Positions 18,009 to 26,285 of a DNA stretch of 64,000 nucleotides are shown here, one piece after another. The notes beneath the pieces were generated by a model, which saw only the letters and a program-made list of their open reading frames with translations, did not search any database and was not told the DNA's origin. Where the stretch lies: contig JBKBHS010000001.1 in assembly GCA_046299555.1 (NCBI GenBank), positions 310,001 through 374,000 on the forward strand, written 5' to 3'. A program made the translations under genes and the position numbers. Position 1 is the stretch's first letter, and the number at the start of each line of letters is the position of its first letter. This DNA comes from CALKJP01 sp046299555. GTDB taxonomy: Bacteria > Bacteroidota > Bacteroidia > JACCXN01.

Positions 18009-20330
18009 ATGCATAAACTATTTTCAATTAGTATATTTTTCTTTTTAATTATTAACAAATATCTCTTTTCTCAAGAATTGGAAATAGGCAAGTGGCGCGA
18101 TCATTTTCCATACACTAAAGCTATTGCTGTGGCTGATGCCGGAGATATTGTTTATTGTGCTGCTGAAAACGCCATTATAAAATTAAACAAACAAGAAAAA
18201 TCAATAGAACGTATTTCGCGCATTGATGGATTAGCCGAAACCGAAATTAGCGATATAGCATATTCTGACAAATCGTCAGCTCTTGTTATAGCCTATAAAA
18301 ACAGTAATATTGATATTATAAAAAATAATCAAATAATAAACGTTTCTGATATTAAAAGAAGCAATATTATTGGAAATAAAACCATAAATAAAATTTATAT
18401 AGATGAAAATAAAGCCTATTTAGCCTGTGGTTTTGGTATAGTTGTTTTAGATACCGACCGATCTGAAATACGTGAAACATATTTGATAGGACAAAATGGA
18501 AGCAATGTAAATGTATTGGATATAACAATTTCTTCAGGCTATATTTTCGCAGCTACGGATGAAGGCATATACAAAGCTTCAACAAATGCACCAAATCTCA
18601 CTAATTTTAATGAATGGTATAAAGATACAAATATACCAACGGGAATTTATAATACTATTGCACAGATAAATAATAAAATATATGTAAACAAATATTCACA
18701 AATTTTTAATTCTGATAGCCTTTTTGTATATGATGGATATAATTGGAATTATAATAATTTTACACAAAATCAAACTACTTTTAGAATAAAAAATGCAAAA
18801 AATCATCTAATTTTTTCATATTTCGACAATGTTGATGTATATGACGAAAATATGAATTTAAAATATCATATATATAATTATTTTTTAAACAATATCAATC
18901 CGCAACCACTTTTTGCAATTATTGATAACGATAATAATGTATGGATTGCTGATCACAATCAATTTTTAATTAAATGGGATAAAAATGGATATGCAGAACG
19001 ATTTTTACCCAACGGTCCTCTTTCTATTCGCTCATTTCACTTAAGTATGGATAATTACGGAACGCTTTGGTTAGCTCCCGGAAGCTATTTATCAAATCGT
19101 TCCAACTTATATTTTGGCGATGGAATTTCTTATTTTAAAAATGGATTTTGGGAAACAATAAGTAATTCAGAAATTCCTCAATTTGATACCTTATTTGATA
19201 AAGTATTTGTTAATCCAGATCCAAATAATCCACAAAGAGTTTTTGTATCAAGCTGGGGAAGAGGATTAATTGAAATAGAAAACAAACAACTCAAAAATAT
19301 TTACAACGAAAAAAATTCAACCCTATTAAATTTAAATATACCCGGTTATTATTGGGTTGGAAGTGCATGTTCTCAATTTGATAAAAACGGAATTTTATGG
19401 ACAACAAGCAATGGAACGAACAATCATTTGAATTTAATGGATAAAGAAGGTAATTGGAAAACATTTAGTTTAAGCGCTGCAACAAGTAATATTGCTCCCG
19501 GAATTTTTATCATTGACAAAAACAATAATTTTTGGATTCAAAATCATCGAAAAGGAATTATAGTTTTTAATCACAACAATACTTTTGATGATACATCAGA
19601 TGATAAAATTATTTGGTTAAATAACCAATCGGGCAGTGGAAACTTACCATCATTAGATGTTTCTTGTATTGTTGAAGATCGGCAAGGCCAAATTTGGATA
19701 GGAACAGAAAAAGGAGTAGCGGTAATATATAATCCCTCCGGTATTTTTAATGGCAATGTAGATGCTCAACAAATAAAATTAGAACAAGACGGGCAGATAC
19801 AAATTTTATTAGAATCTGAAAGAGTAACTGCAATAGCTGTTGATGGCGCTAACAGAAAATGGCTTGGAACAGAAAGTGGAGGTGTTTTTTTGATGTCGCC
19901 AGAAGGAACAAAACAAATTAAAACATTTAACAAAAATAATAGTCCTTTGCCGTCAAATAATATATTAAGTATTGCCGTTAATGGCCAAAACGGAGAAGTT
20001 TTTTTTGCTACCGATAAAGGTTTGGTTTCTTACAAGTCAGATGCTACTGACGGCCAAGAATTTTTTAAAAATGTGTATGCATATCCCAATCCTGTTCGAG
20101 AAGATTATGAGGGTATAATAGCTATTAAAGGTTTGGTTGAAAACGTAGATGTAAAAATAACAGATATTTCGGGCAAATTAGTTTACAGCACTAAATCCCT
20201 TGGTGGTCAGGCTGTTTGGGATGGAAAAACCGTTTTTGGAGAAAAGGTAAAGAGCGGTGTTTACATGGTATATTGTTCAACGGAAGATGGCTCCAAAACA
20301 CATGTAACTAAAATATTAGTTATAAATTAA
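18009..20330 (+). CDS. porZ: PorZ-like T9SS component with beta-propellers and sorting domain
   Basis: PorZ is an outer-surface component of the type IX secretion system that takes part in attaching A-type LPS to secreted cargo. This 773-residue protein has a signal peptide ending in LFSQ, then the PorZ-like N-terminus (LEIGKWRDHFPYTKAIAV), about 650 residues of two-component-regulator-type propeller repeats (for example GQIWIGTEKGVAV, NRKWLGTESGGVFLMS), and a C-terminal type A sorting domain (about 690-773) beginning YAYPNPVRED and ending in GVYMVYCSTEDGSKTHVTKILVI. Length matches the roughly 780 residues of known PorZ. The neighbour is recO, an arrangement I recall from other Bacteroidota. 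Family assignment rests on the N-terminus and architecture. Confidence 0.82.
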   Translation: MHKLFSISIFFFLIINKYLFSQELEIGKWRDHFPYTKAIAVADAGDIVYCAAENAIIKLNKQEKSIERISRIDGLAETEISDIAYSDKSSALVIAYKNSNIDIIKNNQIINVSDIKRSNIIGNKTINKIYIDENKAYLACGFGIVVLDTDRSEIRETYLIGQNGSNVNVLDITISSGYIFAATDEGIYKASTNAPNLTNFNEWYKDTNIPTGIYNTIAQINNKIYVNKYSQIFNSDSLFVYDGYNWNYNNFTQNQTTFRIKNAKNHLIFSYFDNVDVYDENMNLKYHIYNYFLNNINPQPLFAIIDNDNNVWIADHNQFLIKWDKNGYAERFLPNGPLSIRSFHLSMDNYGTLWLAPGSYLSNRSNLYFGDGISYFKNGFWETISNSEIPQFDTLFDKVFVNPDPNNPQRVFVSSWGRGLIEIENKQLKNIYNEKNSTLLNLNIPGYYWVGSACSQFDKNGILWTTSNGTNNHLNLMDKEGNWKTFSLSAATSNIAPGIFIIDKNNNFWIQNHRKGIIVFNHNNTFDDTSDDKIIWLNNQSGSGNLPSLDVSCIVEDRQGQIWIGTEKGVAVIYNPSGIFNGNVDAQQIKLEQDGQIQILLESERVTAIAVDGANRKWLGTESGGVFLMSPEGTKQIKTFNKNNSPLPSNNILSIAVNGQNGEVFFATDKGLVSYKSDATDGQEFFKNVYAYPNPVREDYEGIIAIKGLVENVDVKITDISGKLVYSTKSLGGQAVWDGKTVFGEKVKSGVYMVYCSTEDGSKTHVTKILVIN

Positions 20331-20397
20331 TTTTGTAGAGTCATTTTATACTTTTTAGATTAGTATATAGAAATCTTCAAAAAATTCCGAAAAAATA

Positions 20398-21072
20398 ATG
20401 CTGGTAAAAACCGAAGGAATAGTATTAAATAAAATTGATTATACTGATTCTGGCATTATTGTAAAAATATATACCAAAAATTTTGGCCTTTTAAGCTTTT
20501 TAGTCAGAGGAATTCACCGAAAAAAATCTGCCCAAAAGGCATCGCTGTTTATGCCTCTTTCCATTTTAGAAATAGTATTTTATAATAAAGAAAATCAAGA
20601 AATAAAAATACCCAAAGAAATTCGATTAGCCTATCCGTTTCATAGTATTCAAATTAATTTAATTAAAGCAAGTATGGCTGTTTTTATAGCCGAAATACTT
20701 TTAAAATCAATACGTGAAACATTCCCTGATAATCGCAAATATGATTTTATTAAAAGTTCTATCCTACATTTTGATTTACAAGAAGAAGGCTTTTCAAATT
20801 TTCACCTTTCATTTTTGATAAAACTAAGTAATTACTTAGGTATTTCAATCACGCAAAAATATGCTGAAGAAAACGTTTGTGATACCCGCTTTATTCAAAT
20901 AAATCCAATTTTAGCACTGCTTAATCAAAATTATTTAGCGCTATCGCAAATTAATATTTCAAATAATCAACGAAGAGAGCTTTTACAATTTATAATTAAT
21001 TACTATCAACAGCACATTGAAAATTTTGGAGAACTTAAATCCTTAGAGGTGCTAAAGCAAGTTTTTGAATAA
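20398..21072 (+). CDS. recO: DNA repair protein RecO
   Basis: Helps RecR load RecA onto SSB-coated single strands in the RecFOR recombination pathway. The 224-residue protein begins with the RecO OB-fold sequence (VKTEGIVLNKIDYTDSGIIV) with the usual LVRGIHRKKS segment, followed by an all-helical C-terminal part. The zinc-finger cysteines of some RecO proteins are not present, as is common in this phylum. It is 67 bases downstream of porZ and probably shares its transcript. Confidence 0.9.
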   Translation: MLVKTEGIVLNKIDYTDSGIIVKIYTKNFGLLSFLVRGIHRKKSAQKASLFMPLSILEIVFYNKENQEIKIPKEIRLAYPFHSIQINLIKASMAVFIAEILLKSIRETFPDNRKYDFIKSSILHFDLQEEGFSNFHLSFLIKLSNYLGISITQKYAEENVCDTRFIQINPILALLNQNYLALSQINISNNQRRELLQFIINYYQQHIENFGELKSLEVLKQVFE

Positions 21073-21107
21073 AACAATAATCTAAATTATAATATAACAA
21101 GCATCAT

Positions 21108-21137
21108 TTGTTTACCTAACAAATAGTTATATTTTTG
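21108..21137 (+). promoter_or_regulatory. Predicted promoter of the isocitrate dehydrogenase gene
   Basis: TATTTTTG at 21130-21137 matches TAnnTTTG, with TTG at 21108-21110 and a 19-base spacer. This is one of the best promoter matches in the window. The start codon is 33 bases downstream. Confidence 0.65.
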
Positions 21138-21170
21138 CGCCACTTGTAAAAAATTAAAATAAAATTAAAA

Positions 21171-23396
21171 ATGGCCTCAAAAATCATTTACACTTTAACA
21201 GACGAAGCCCCTTTTATGGCAACGTATGCATTTCTTCCTGTTGTAAAAAACTTTAGCAAAAAAGCAGGTATAGAAATTGAAACCCGAGACATTTCATTAG
21301 CAGGAAGAATTTTAGCTCAATTTCCTGAATATTTAACTGAAGAGCAACGTGTAAACGATGATTTAGCATGGCTTGGAGAATATGTAAATTCACCCGAAGC
21401 CAACATTATAAAATTACCCAACATAAGTGCATCAATACCTCAAATTAAAGCCGCAATAAAAGAGCTGCAATCGCAAGGATACAAATTGCCGGATTACCTC
21501 GAAAATCCCGTTACAGAAGAAGAAAAAAACATAAAAGCAAAGTATGATAAAGTAAAAGGAAGCGCTGTAAACCCTGTTCTTCGCGAAGGCAACTCCGATC
21601 GTAGAGCCCCTCGAGCTGTGAAAAACTATGCGAAAAACAATCCCCATAGCATGGGTAAGTGGGAACCAAGCTCTAAATCGCATGTTTCTACAATGAATTC
21701 AGGTGATTTTTTTCATAACGAAAAATCAATAACCTTAAAAAATGCCGATGTTCTAAAAATAGAACATGTTGATTTAGAAGGAAATATTACGATTTTAAAA
21801 GATTCCATAAAAGTAAGTGCCGGTGAAATAGCTGATGCTACTTTTATGAGTAAAAACGCTCTTATAAACTTTTTAAATGAACAAGTAGAAGATGCAAAAA
21901 AACAGGGTGTTTTGTTTTCAATACATCTCAAAGCAACCATGATGAAGGTTTCAGACCCCATTATGTTTGGCCATGCTGTTAAAGTTTTCTTTAAACCGGT
22001 ATTTGATAAACATAGCGAAGTTTTCAATCAAATAGGAGTTGATGTAAATAATGGATTTGCCGATTTATTAAGCAAAATAGAAACGCTGCCTGCCGATAAA
22101 AAAACAGAAATTTTAAAGGATATTGATGCTTGTTATAGCATTCGCCCTGAAATTGCAATGGTTAATTCTGATAAAGGGATTACCAATTTACATTTTCCCA
22201 ACGATGTAATAATTGATGCTTCTATGCCTGCCATGATTCGCAATTCAGGCAGAATGTACAATAAAGAAGGCAAAGCAACTGACACCAAAGCCGTTATACC
22301 CGATAGTAGTTATGCCGGAGTATATAGTGCAACCATAGAATTTTGTAAGAAAAACGGAGCGTTTGATCCTCGTACTATGGGAACTGTACCTAATGTTGGA
22401 TTAATGGCTCAAAAGGCTGAAGAATATGGTTCACACGATAAAACTTTTGAAATTAAAGCAAAAGGAAAAGTAAGGGTTATTGATTCTCAAGGGAATACTT
22501 TAATGGAGCACGAAGTAAATGAAGGAGATATATGGAGAATGTGTACCGTAAAGGATGCCGCAATTCGCGATTGGGTTAAATTAGCCGTTAATAGAGCCCG
22601 TTTATCAGGAATGCCCGCTGTATTTTGGTTAGATAAAAACAGAGCACACGATGCTGAATTGATAAAAAAAGTAAACGAATATTTAAAAGAGCACGACACA
22701 ACAGGCCTTGAAATTCATATTCTTTCTCCGGTAGATGCAACTAATTTTACCTTAGAGCGTGTAAAAGCAGGAAAAGACACCATCTCTGTAACAGGAAATG
22801 TTTTACGCGATTATTTAACCGATTTATTCCCAATTTTAGAACTAGGAACCAGCGCAAAAATGCTTTCCATAGTTCCTTTAATGAACGGAGGAGGATTGTT
22901 TGAAACAGGAGCTGGCGGCTCAGCACCTAAGCATGTGGAACAATTAATTGAGGAAAATCATTTAAGATGGGATTCTATAGGAGAATATTTGGCTTTAGCC
23001 GTTTCTTATGAGCATCTTAGTCATGTAACCGGAAACAAAAAAGCGATGGTGTTAGCCGAAACGCTCGATGAAGCCACAGAAAAATATTTGCAAGAAGACA
23101 GAGCTCCTAAAAGAGATGCAGGTGAATTGGATAATAGAGGCAGTTGTTTTTATCTAACTCTTTATTGGGCTGAAGCCTTAGCTAATCAAAATAAAGACGA
23201 AGAATTAAAGAAAATTTTTATTACCACGGCTAAAGCATTGAGAGAAAACTTAGATATTATTCTTAAAGAATTAAATGAAGTTCAGGGTCATAAAGTAGAT
23301 ATTGGCGGCTATTATCATCCCGATCCTGTCAAGCTGAATAATGTTATGCGACCAAGTAAAACACTTAATAATATTTTGGAAAATTTGGATAAATAA
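21171..23396 (+). CDS. icd: NADP-dependent isocitrate dehydrogenase, monomeric type
   Basis: Oxidatively decarboxylates isocitrate to 2-oxoglutarate with NADP. The 741-residue length and sequence (KIIYTLTDEAPFMATYAFLP at the start, YNKEGKATDTKAVIPDSSYAGVY and GTVPNVGLMAQKAEEYGSHD in the middle, ETGAGGSAPKHVEQL near the end) are those of the monomeric IDH-II family, not the homodimeric Icd. It has its own promoter and a strong terminator, so it is a single-gene unit. Confidence 0.96.
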   Translation: MASKIIYTLTDEAPFMATYAFLPVVKNFSKKAGIEIETRDISLAGRILAQFPEYLTEEQRVNDDLAWLGEYVNSPEANIIKLPNISASIPQIKAAIKELQSQGYKLPDYLENPVTEEEKNIKAKYDKVKGSAVNPVLREGNSDRRAPRAVKNYAKNNPHSMGKWEPSSKSHVSTMNSGDFFHNEKSITLKNADVLKIEHVDLEGNITILKDSIKVSAGEIADATFMSKNALINFLNEQVEDAKKQGVLFSIHLKATMMKVSDPIMFGHAVKVFFKPVFDKHSEVFNQIGVDVNNGFADLLSKIETLPADKKTEILKDIDACYSIRPEIAMVNSDKGITNLHFPNDVIIDASMPAMIRNSGRMYNKEGKATDTKAVIPDSSYAGVYSATIEFCKKNGAFDPRTMGTVPNVGLMAQKAEEYGSHDKTFEIKAKGKVRVIDSQGNTLMEHEVNEGDIWRMCTVKDAAIRDWVKLAVNRARLSGMPAVFWLDKNRAHDAELIKKVNEYLKEHDTTGLEIHILSPVDATNFTLERVKAGKDTISVTGNVLRDYLTDLFPILELGTSAKMLSIVPLMNGGGLFETGAGGSAPKHVEQLIEENHLRWDSIGEYLALAVSYEHLSHVTGNKKAMVLAETLDEATEKYLQEDRAPKRDAGELDNRGSCFYLTLYWAEALANQNKDEELKKIFITTAKALRENLDIILKELNEVQGHKVDIGGYYHPDPVKLNNVMRPSKTLNNILENLDK

Positions 23397-23397
23397 T

Positions 23398-23429
23398 AAA
23401 AAAACCGCTTATGAAGCGGTTTTTTTTTT
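23398..23429. terminator. Intrinsic terminator between icd and tRNA-Cys
   Basis: Stem AAAACCGCTT / AAGCGGTTTT with an ATG loop, flanked by A and T runs. It serves icd on the plus strand and may also end the minus-strand tRNA transcript, whose 3' end abuts it. Confidence 0.88.
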
Positions 23430-23502
23430 GGAGGTCCCGAGCGGATTCGAACCGCTGTACAAGGTTTTGCAGACCTCTGCCTAGCCACTCGGCCACAGGA
23501 CC
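23429..23502 (-). tRNA. tRNA-Cys (anticodon GCA), CCA encoded
   Basis: Read on the minus strand, the sequence from 23502 folds as a cloverleaf: acceptor GGTCCTG with CGGGACC, D arm with GGCCGAGTGGCTAGGC, anticodon loop CTGCAAA (anticodon GCA) and T arm GCGGTTCGAATCCGC. The discriminator is T, as expected for tRNA-Cys, followed by an encoded CCA. No variable-arm insertion. Confidence 0.95.
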
Positions 23503-23561
23503 ATTATTTTTAGAACTGCAAAAATAGTATAAAATAGCGTATGTACAACTTTATTCGGGCT

Positions 23562-23909
23562 TTATCTTTTTATTTTTACAGAAACACTTGCGCCTAAACC
23601 GCCAAAGGGAGGGCGTTCTTTACAAATTTCAACCTCCACAATCGCGTAATTAAATTGATTTTTTATTTGTGTTGCAATTCTGCCGGCTACATGCTCAATT
23701 AAGTTGGAAGGAATAGCCATTTCTTGTTCCACAAGTTTTTTAAGCAATACATAATCAACCGCTTTTTCAAGCCGATCTGATTTTACAGCTTCATCCATAT
23801 TAAAGAAAACACTTACAGAAACAGTAAACCACCCGCCAATTAGTCGTTCTTCTTTATGGCAACCATGATAGGCGTATATGCGAAAGTTTTTAAGCTGTAT
23901 TTCGTCCAT
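23562..23909 (-). CDS. folB: Dihydroneopterin aldolase
   Basis: Converts 7,8-dihydroneopterin to 6-hydroxymethyl-dihydropterin and glycolaldehyde in folate synthesis. The 115-residue protein has the family marks IQLKNFRIYAYHGCHKEE near the start, an NLIEHVAGRIA segment, and the C-terminal ERPPFGGLGASVSVKI. It lies five bases downstream of a TPR-SpoIIE phosphatase gene on the same strand, so it is probably cotranscribed with it. No other folate genes are in the window. Confidence 0.93.
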   Translation of the reverse strand: MDEIQLKNFRIYAYHGCHKEERLIGGWFTVSVSVFFNMDEAVKSDRLEKAVDYVLLKKLVEQEMAIPSNLIEHVAGRIATQIKNQFNYAIVEVEICKERPPFGGLGASVSVKIKR

Positions 23910-23914
23910 TTGGG

Positions 23915-26194
23915 TTAGATTTTAATTCCAAGTAAGGTAACATCGTCCATTTGCTCGGTGTGGCCTTTCCATTGCTCAAAAAAGGCTTTTAGCTCTTTGC
24001 CTTTTTCTTCTAATGTTAGAGCTATGGTTTGCGATAGCATTTCTTTAAATGGCTTGGTTCCTATTTTCTTTCCTTTTTCACCGCCAAATTGGTCGGCATA
24101 GCCATCGGTGGTAAGATATAAACAGGTGTTTTCGTTTAGCTCTATTAGCTGTGCTGTAAACGGCTTGGTTTCTTCGTACTTACCAATGGGTTGTTTATCA
24201 GGTTTGATTTCGTTGAGTGTGTTGTTTTCTACTATGTATAATGGTCTGTTTGCTCCACTGTATTGAATTTGTTTTCGGTTTTGTTTGTTAATTCTCACCA
24301 AACACACATCCATTCCATCCCTAATATTCTCATCACTTCCGCTGAGTTTTTCAATGACAATTTCTCTTACTCTGTCTAATATCTGATTGGTTTCGGTAAG
24401 TTTTTCTTCCAGCACAGCTCTTGTTAAAGCATTACTACATACTACGCTTACCATAGCGCCCGGAACGCCATGGCCGGTGCAATCTGCAGCAGCAACAAAA
24501 ATATATTTATCCGTTTCTTCTAACCAATAAAAATCTCCGGCTACAATGTCTTTGGGTAAATACAAAATAATACTTTGTGGTAAGAGTTGTTTCCATTTAT
24601 GGGAATTAGGTAATATGGCTTCCTGAATGCGTTTGGCGTAACTAATACTGTCCAATATATCTTTATTTTTTTCTTCCACGATTTTCTTTTGTGCAGCAAT
24701 TTCATCCCTGGTTTGTTCGATGATTTTCTTTTGTCGTTTGGTAGTTTGCAGGGATTTATAGACAATGCCAAGAATAACTAAAATAGCCCCGGCAATAGCC
24801 AGTGCAAGGTATAAATACAAACGTTGTTGTTTTTCTTTAGCTTCTCTTCTTAACAGTTCCTGTTCGTGTTTGGCTTCTTCTTCGGCTTGCTTTTTTTCAA
24901 ACAGGTATTGCATTTCCTTGGTAGCCAAAGCTTTTTGGTTTTCTTCGCTGTTCACGCTATCTTTATACATGTCGTGTTTTTTGTATGCCTCAAAAGCATC
25001 TTTGTAACGACCGGTTTGGGCATAGAGTTCTGAAAGGGAATAATAGAACTCTTTTAAATAATAAATAATATGCAATTCTTCTCCGATTAAAATGGCTTGC
25101 TTAAGATATTCTTCAGCTTCTTTGTATTTTTTTTGTTGGATGTATAATGCCCCAATATTTCCTAGATTAATGGCCTGACTTTGTTTATCTCCTATTTCTT
25201 CACATATTTTCAAAGCCTTGAAATAATACTCCAAAGCCTTGGAATAATAGGCTTGTTCCATATAAACAACCCCAATGTTTACGAGATTGAGGGCCTGATA
25301 TTGTTTGTTCCCGATTTCTTCAAATATTTTCAAAGCCTTGAAATAATACTCCAATGCTTTGGAATAATTACCTTGTTCCATATAAACACCCCCGATGTTT
25401 CCGAGATTGATGGCCTGATATTGTTTGTTCCCGATTTCTTCATTGATTTTCAAAGCCTTGAAATAATACTCCAAAGCCTTGGAATAATAGCCTTGTTCTT
25501 TATAAACAATCCCAATGTTTCCGAGGATGGCGGCCAGATTTCGTTTATCTCCTATTTCTTCACATATTTTCAAAGCCTTGAAATAATACTCCAATGCTTT
25601 GGAATAATTGCCTTGGGCATGATAAACAATACCAATATTTCCAAGATTGCCCGCCTGTCCCTTTTTGTCACCAATCTGACCGTCTGGCATAAGAATTTCT
25701 TCATCTATTTTTTGTGCCTTAAAATAGTATTCTAGAGCCTTGGAATAATTGCCTTGGTCTGCATAAACAAGCCCAATGTTTCCGAGATTGGCGGCATATA
25801 CTTTTTGCTTTCGGATAATATCTTTGTCGTTTACATTTTCCGGAAGAGTATTGATGGATTGTTCGTATTTTTTCAATGCTTCTGTATAATCCCCTTTTAC
25901 ATAATAACACCAACCTTGTTGTTTGATATTTTCCGCTTCACGAATTTTGTCCTTGATTTTTCGGGCTTTTTCCATGCTTTTGTTCAGAAAATAAATAGCC
26001 GTGTCGGGATTGGAGCTTTGAAATTCTACTCCGATGTTGTAATAGCAATTATACACATTGGTATCTGCCTCAATACCGCTTTTATTTTCCCATTTTTTCA
26101 GTTCGGTAAATAAAGAATCAAGAGTGTTTTGATTTTGAGCAAAAGATGTTCCCAAACAACAAAACAGTATAAATAGTAAAAAGACTTTTTTCAT
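23915..26194 (-). CDS. TPR-repeat SpoIIE/PP2C-type phosphatase with transmembrane segment
   Basis: A 759-residue membrane signalling protein. Signal peptide (VFLLFILFCCLGTSFA), then a TPR array (about 45-410), a coiled coil, one membrane helix (LYLYLALAIAGAILVILGIVY, about 455-475), another coiled coil, and a C-terminal SpoIIE phosphatase domain (about 540-759). Metal-binding motifs are intact: AGDFYW, DCTGHGVPGA, TTDGYADQFGG and MDDVTLLG. The TPR region, in the periplasm by this topology, contains about six 40-residue repeats (consensus GNIGxVYxxQGNYSKALEYY) that are nearly identical at DNA level. In other bacteria SpoIIE domains dephosphorylate anti-sigma antagonists; its substrate here is unknown. 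A paralogue lies directly upstream. Confidence 0.9.
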   Translation of the reverse strand: MKKVFLLFILFCCLGTSFAQNQNTLDSLFTELKKWENKSGIEADTNVYNCYYNIGVEFQSSNPDTAIYFLNKSMEKARKIKDKIREAENIKQQGWCYYVKGDYTEALKKYEQSINTLPENVNDKDIIRKQKVYAANLGNIGLVYADQGNYSKALEYYFKAQKIDEEILMPDGQIGDKKGQAGNLGNIGIVYHAQGNYSKALEYYFKALKICEEIGDKRNLAAILGNIGIVYKEQGYYSKALEYYFKALKINEEIGNKQYQAINLGNIGGVYMEQGNYSKALEYYFKALKIFEEIGNKQYQALNLVNIGVVYMEQAYYSKALEYYFKALKICEEIGDKQSQAINLGNIGALYIQQKKYKEAEEYLKQAILIGEELHIIYYLKEFYYSLSELYAQTGRYKDAFEAYKKHDMYKDSVNSEENQKALATKEMQYLFEKKQAEEEAKHEQELLRREAKEKQQRLYLYLALAIAGAILVILGIVYKSLQTTKRQKKIIEQTRDEIAAQKKIVEEKNKDILDSISYAKRIQEAILPNSHKWKQLLPQSIILYLPKDIVAGDFYWLEETDKYIFVAAADCTGHGVPGAMVSVVCSNALTRAVLEEKLTETNQILDRVREIVIEKLSGSDENIRDGMDVCLVRINKQNRKQIQYSGANRPLYIVENNTLNEIKPDKQPIGKYEETKPFTAQLIELNENTCLYLTTDGYADQFGGEKGKKIGTKPFKEMLSQTIALTLEEKGKELKAFFEQWKGHTEQMDDVTLLGIKI
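25149..25799 (-). repeat. Tandem 120-bp DNA repeats coding for TPR units
   Basis: Phases of the same sequence recur at about 25189, 25309, 25429 and 25549, each 120 bases apart, with a more diverged fifth copy carrying a 24-base insertion and a partial copy at each end. Stretches such as TTTTCAAAGCCTTGAAATAA are identical in several copies. Each unit codes for one 40-residue TPR. Confidence 0.9.
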
Positions 26195-26285
26195 TCTCTT
26201 AAATTTTTATGATAAAGGTATAATTTTTGGAAAATTTAAGAATAGTAAAAGCCTACTTCGCTCTTTTTATTCGCTCGCAATGGCC

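Noticed and set aside
18469..20721. Partial parS matches (ACGTGAAACA) inside porZ and recO
   Set aside because: Only the right half of the palindrome is present, so they are not ParB sites.
25181..25735. Plus-strand open frame of 184 codons with repeated sequence
   Set aside because: It is the antisense of the TPR repeat DNA; its regularity reflects the gene on the minus strand.
25149..25799. Regular repeats resembling a CRISPR array
   Set aside because: The unit is 120 bp, in frame, and codes for TPR motifs; there are no unique spacers and no cas genes.
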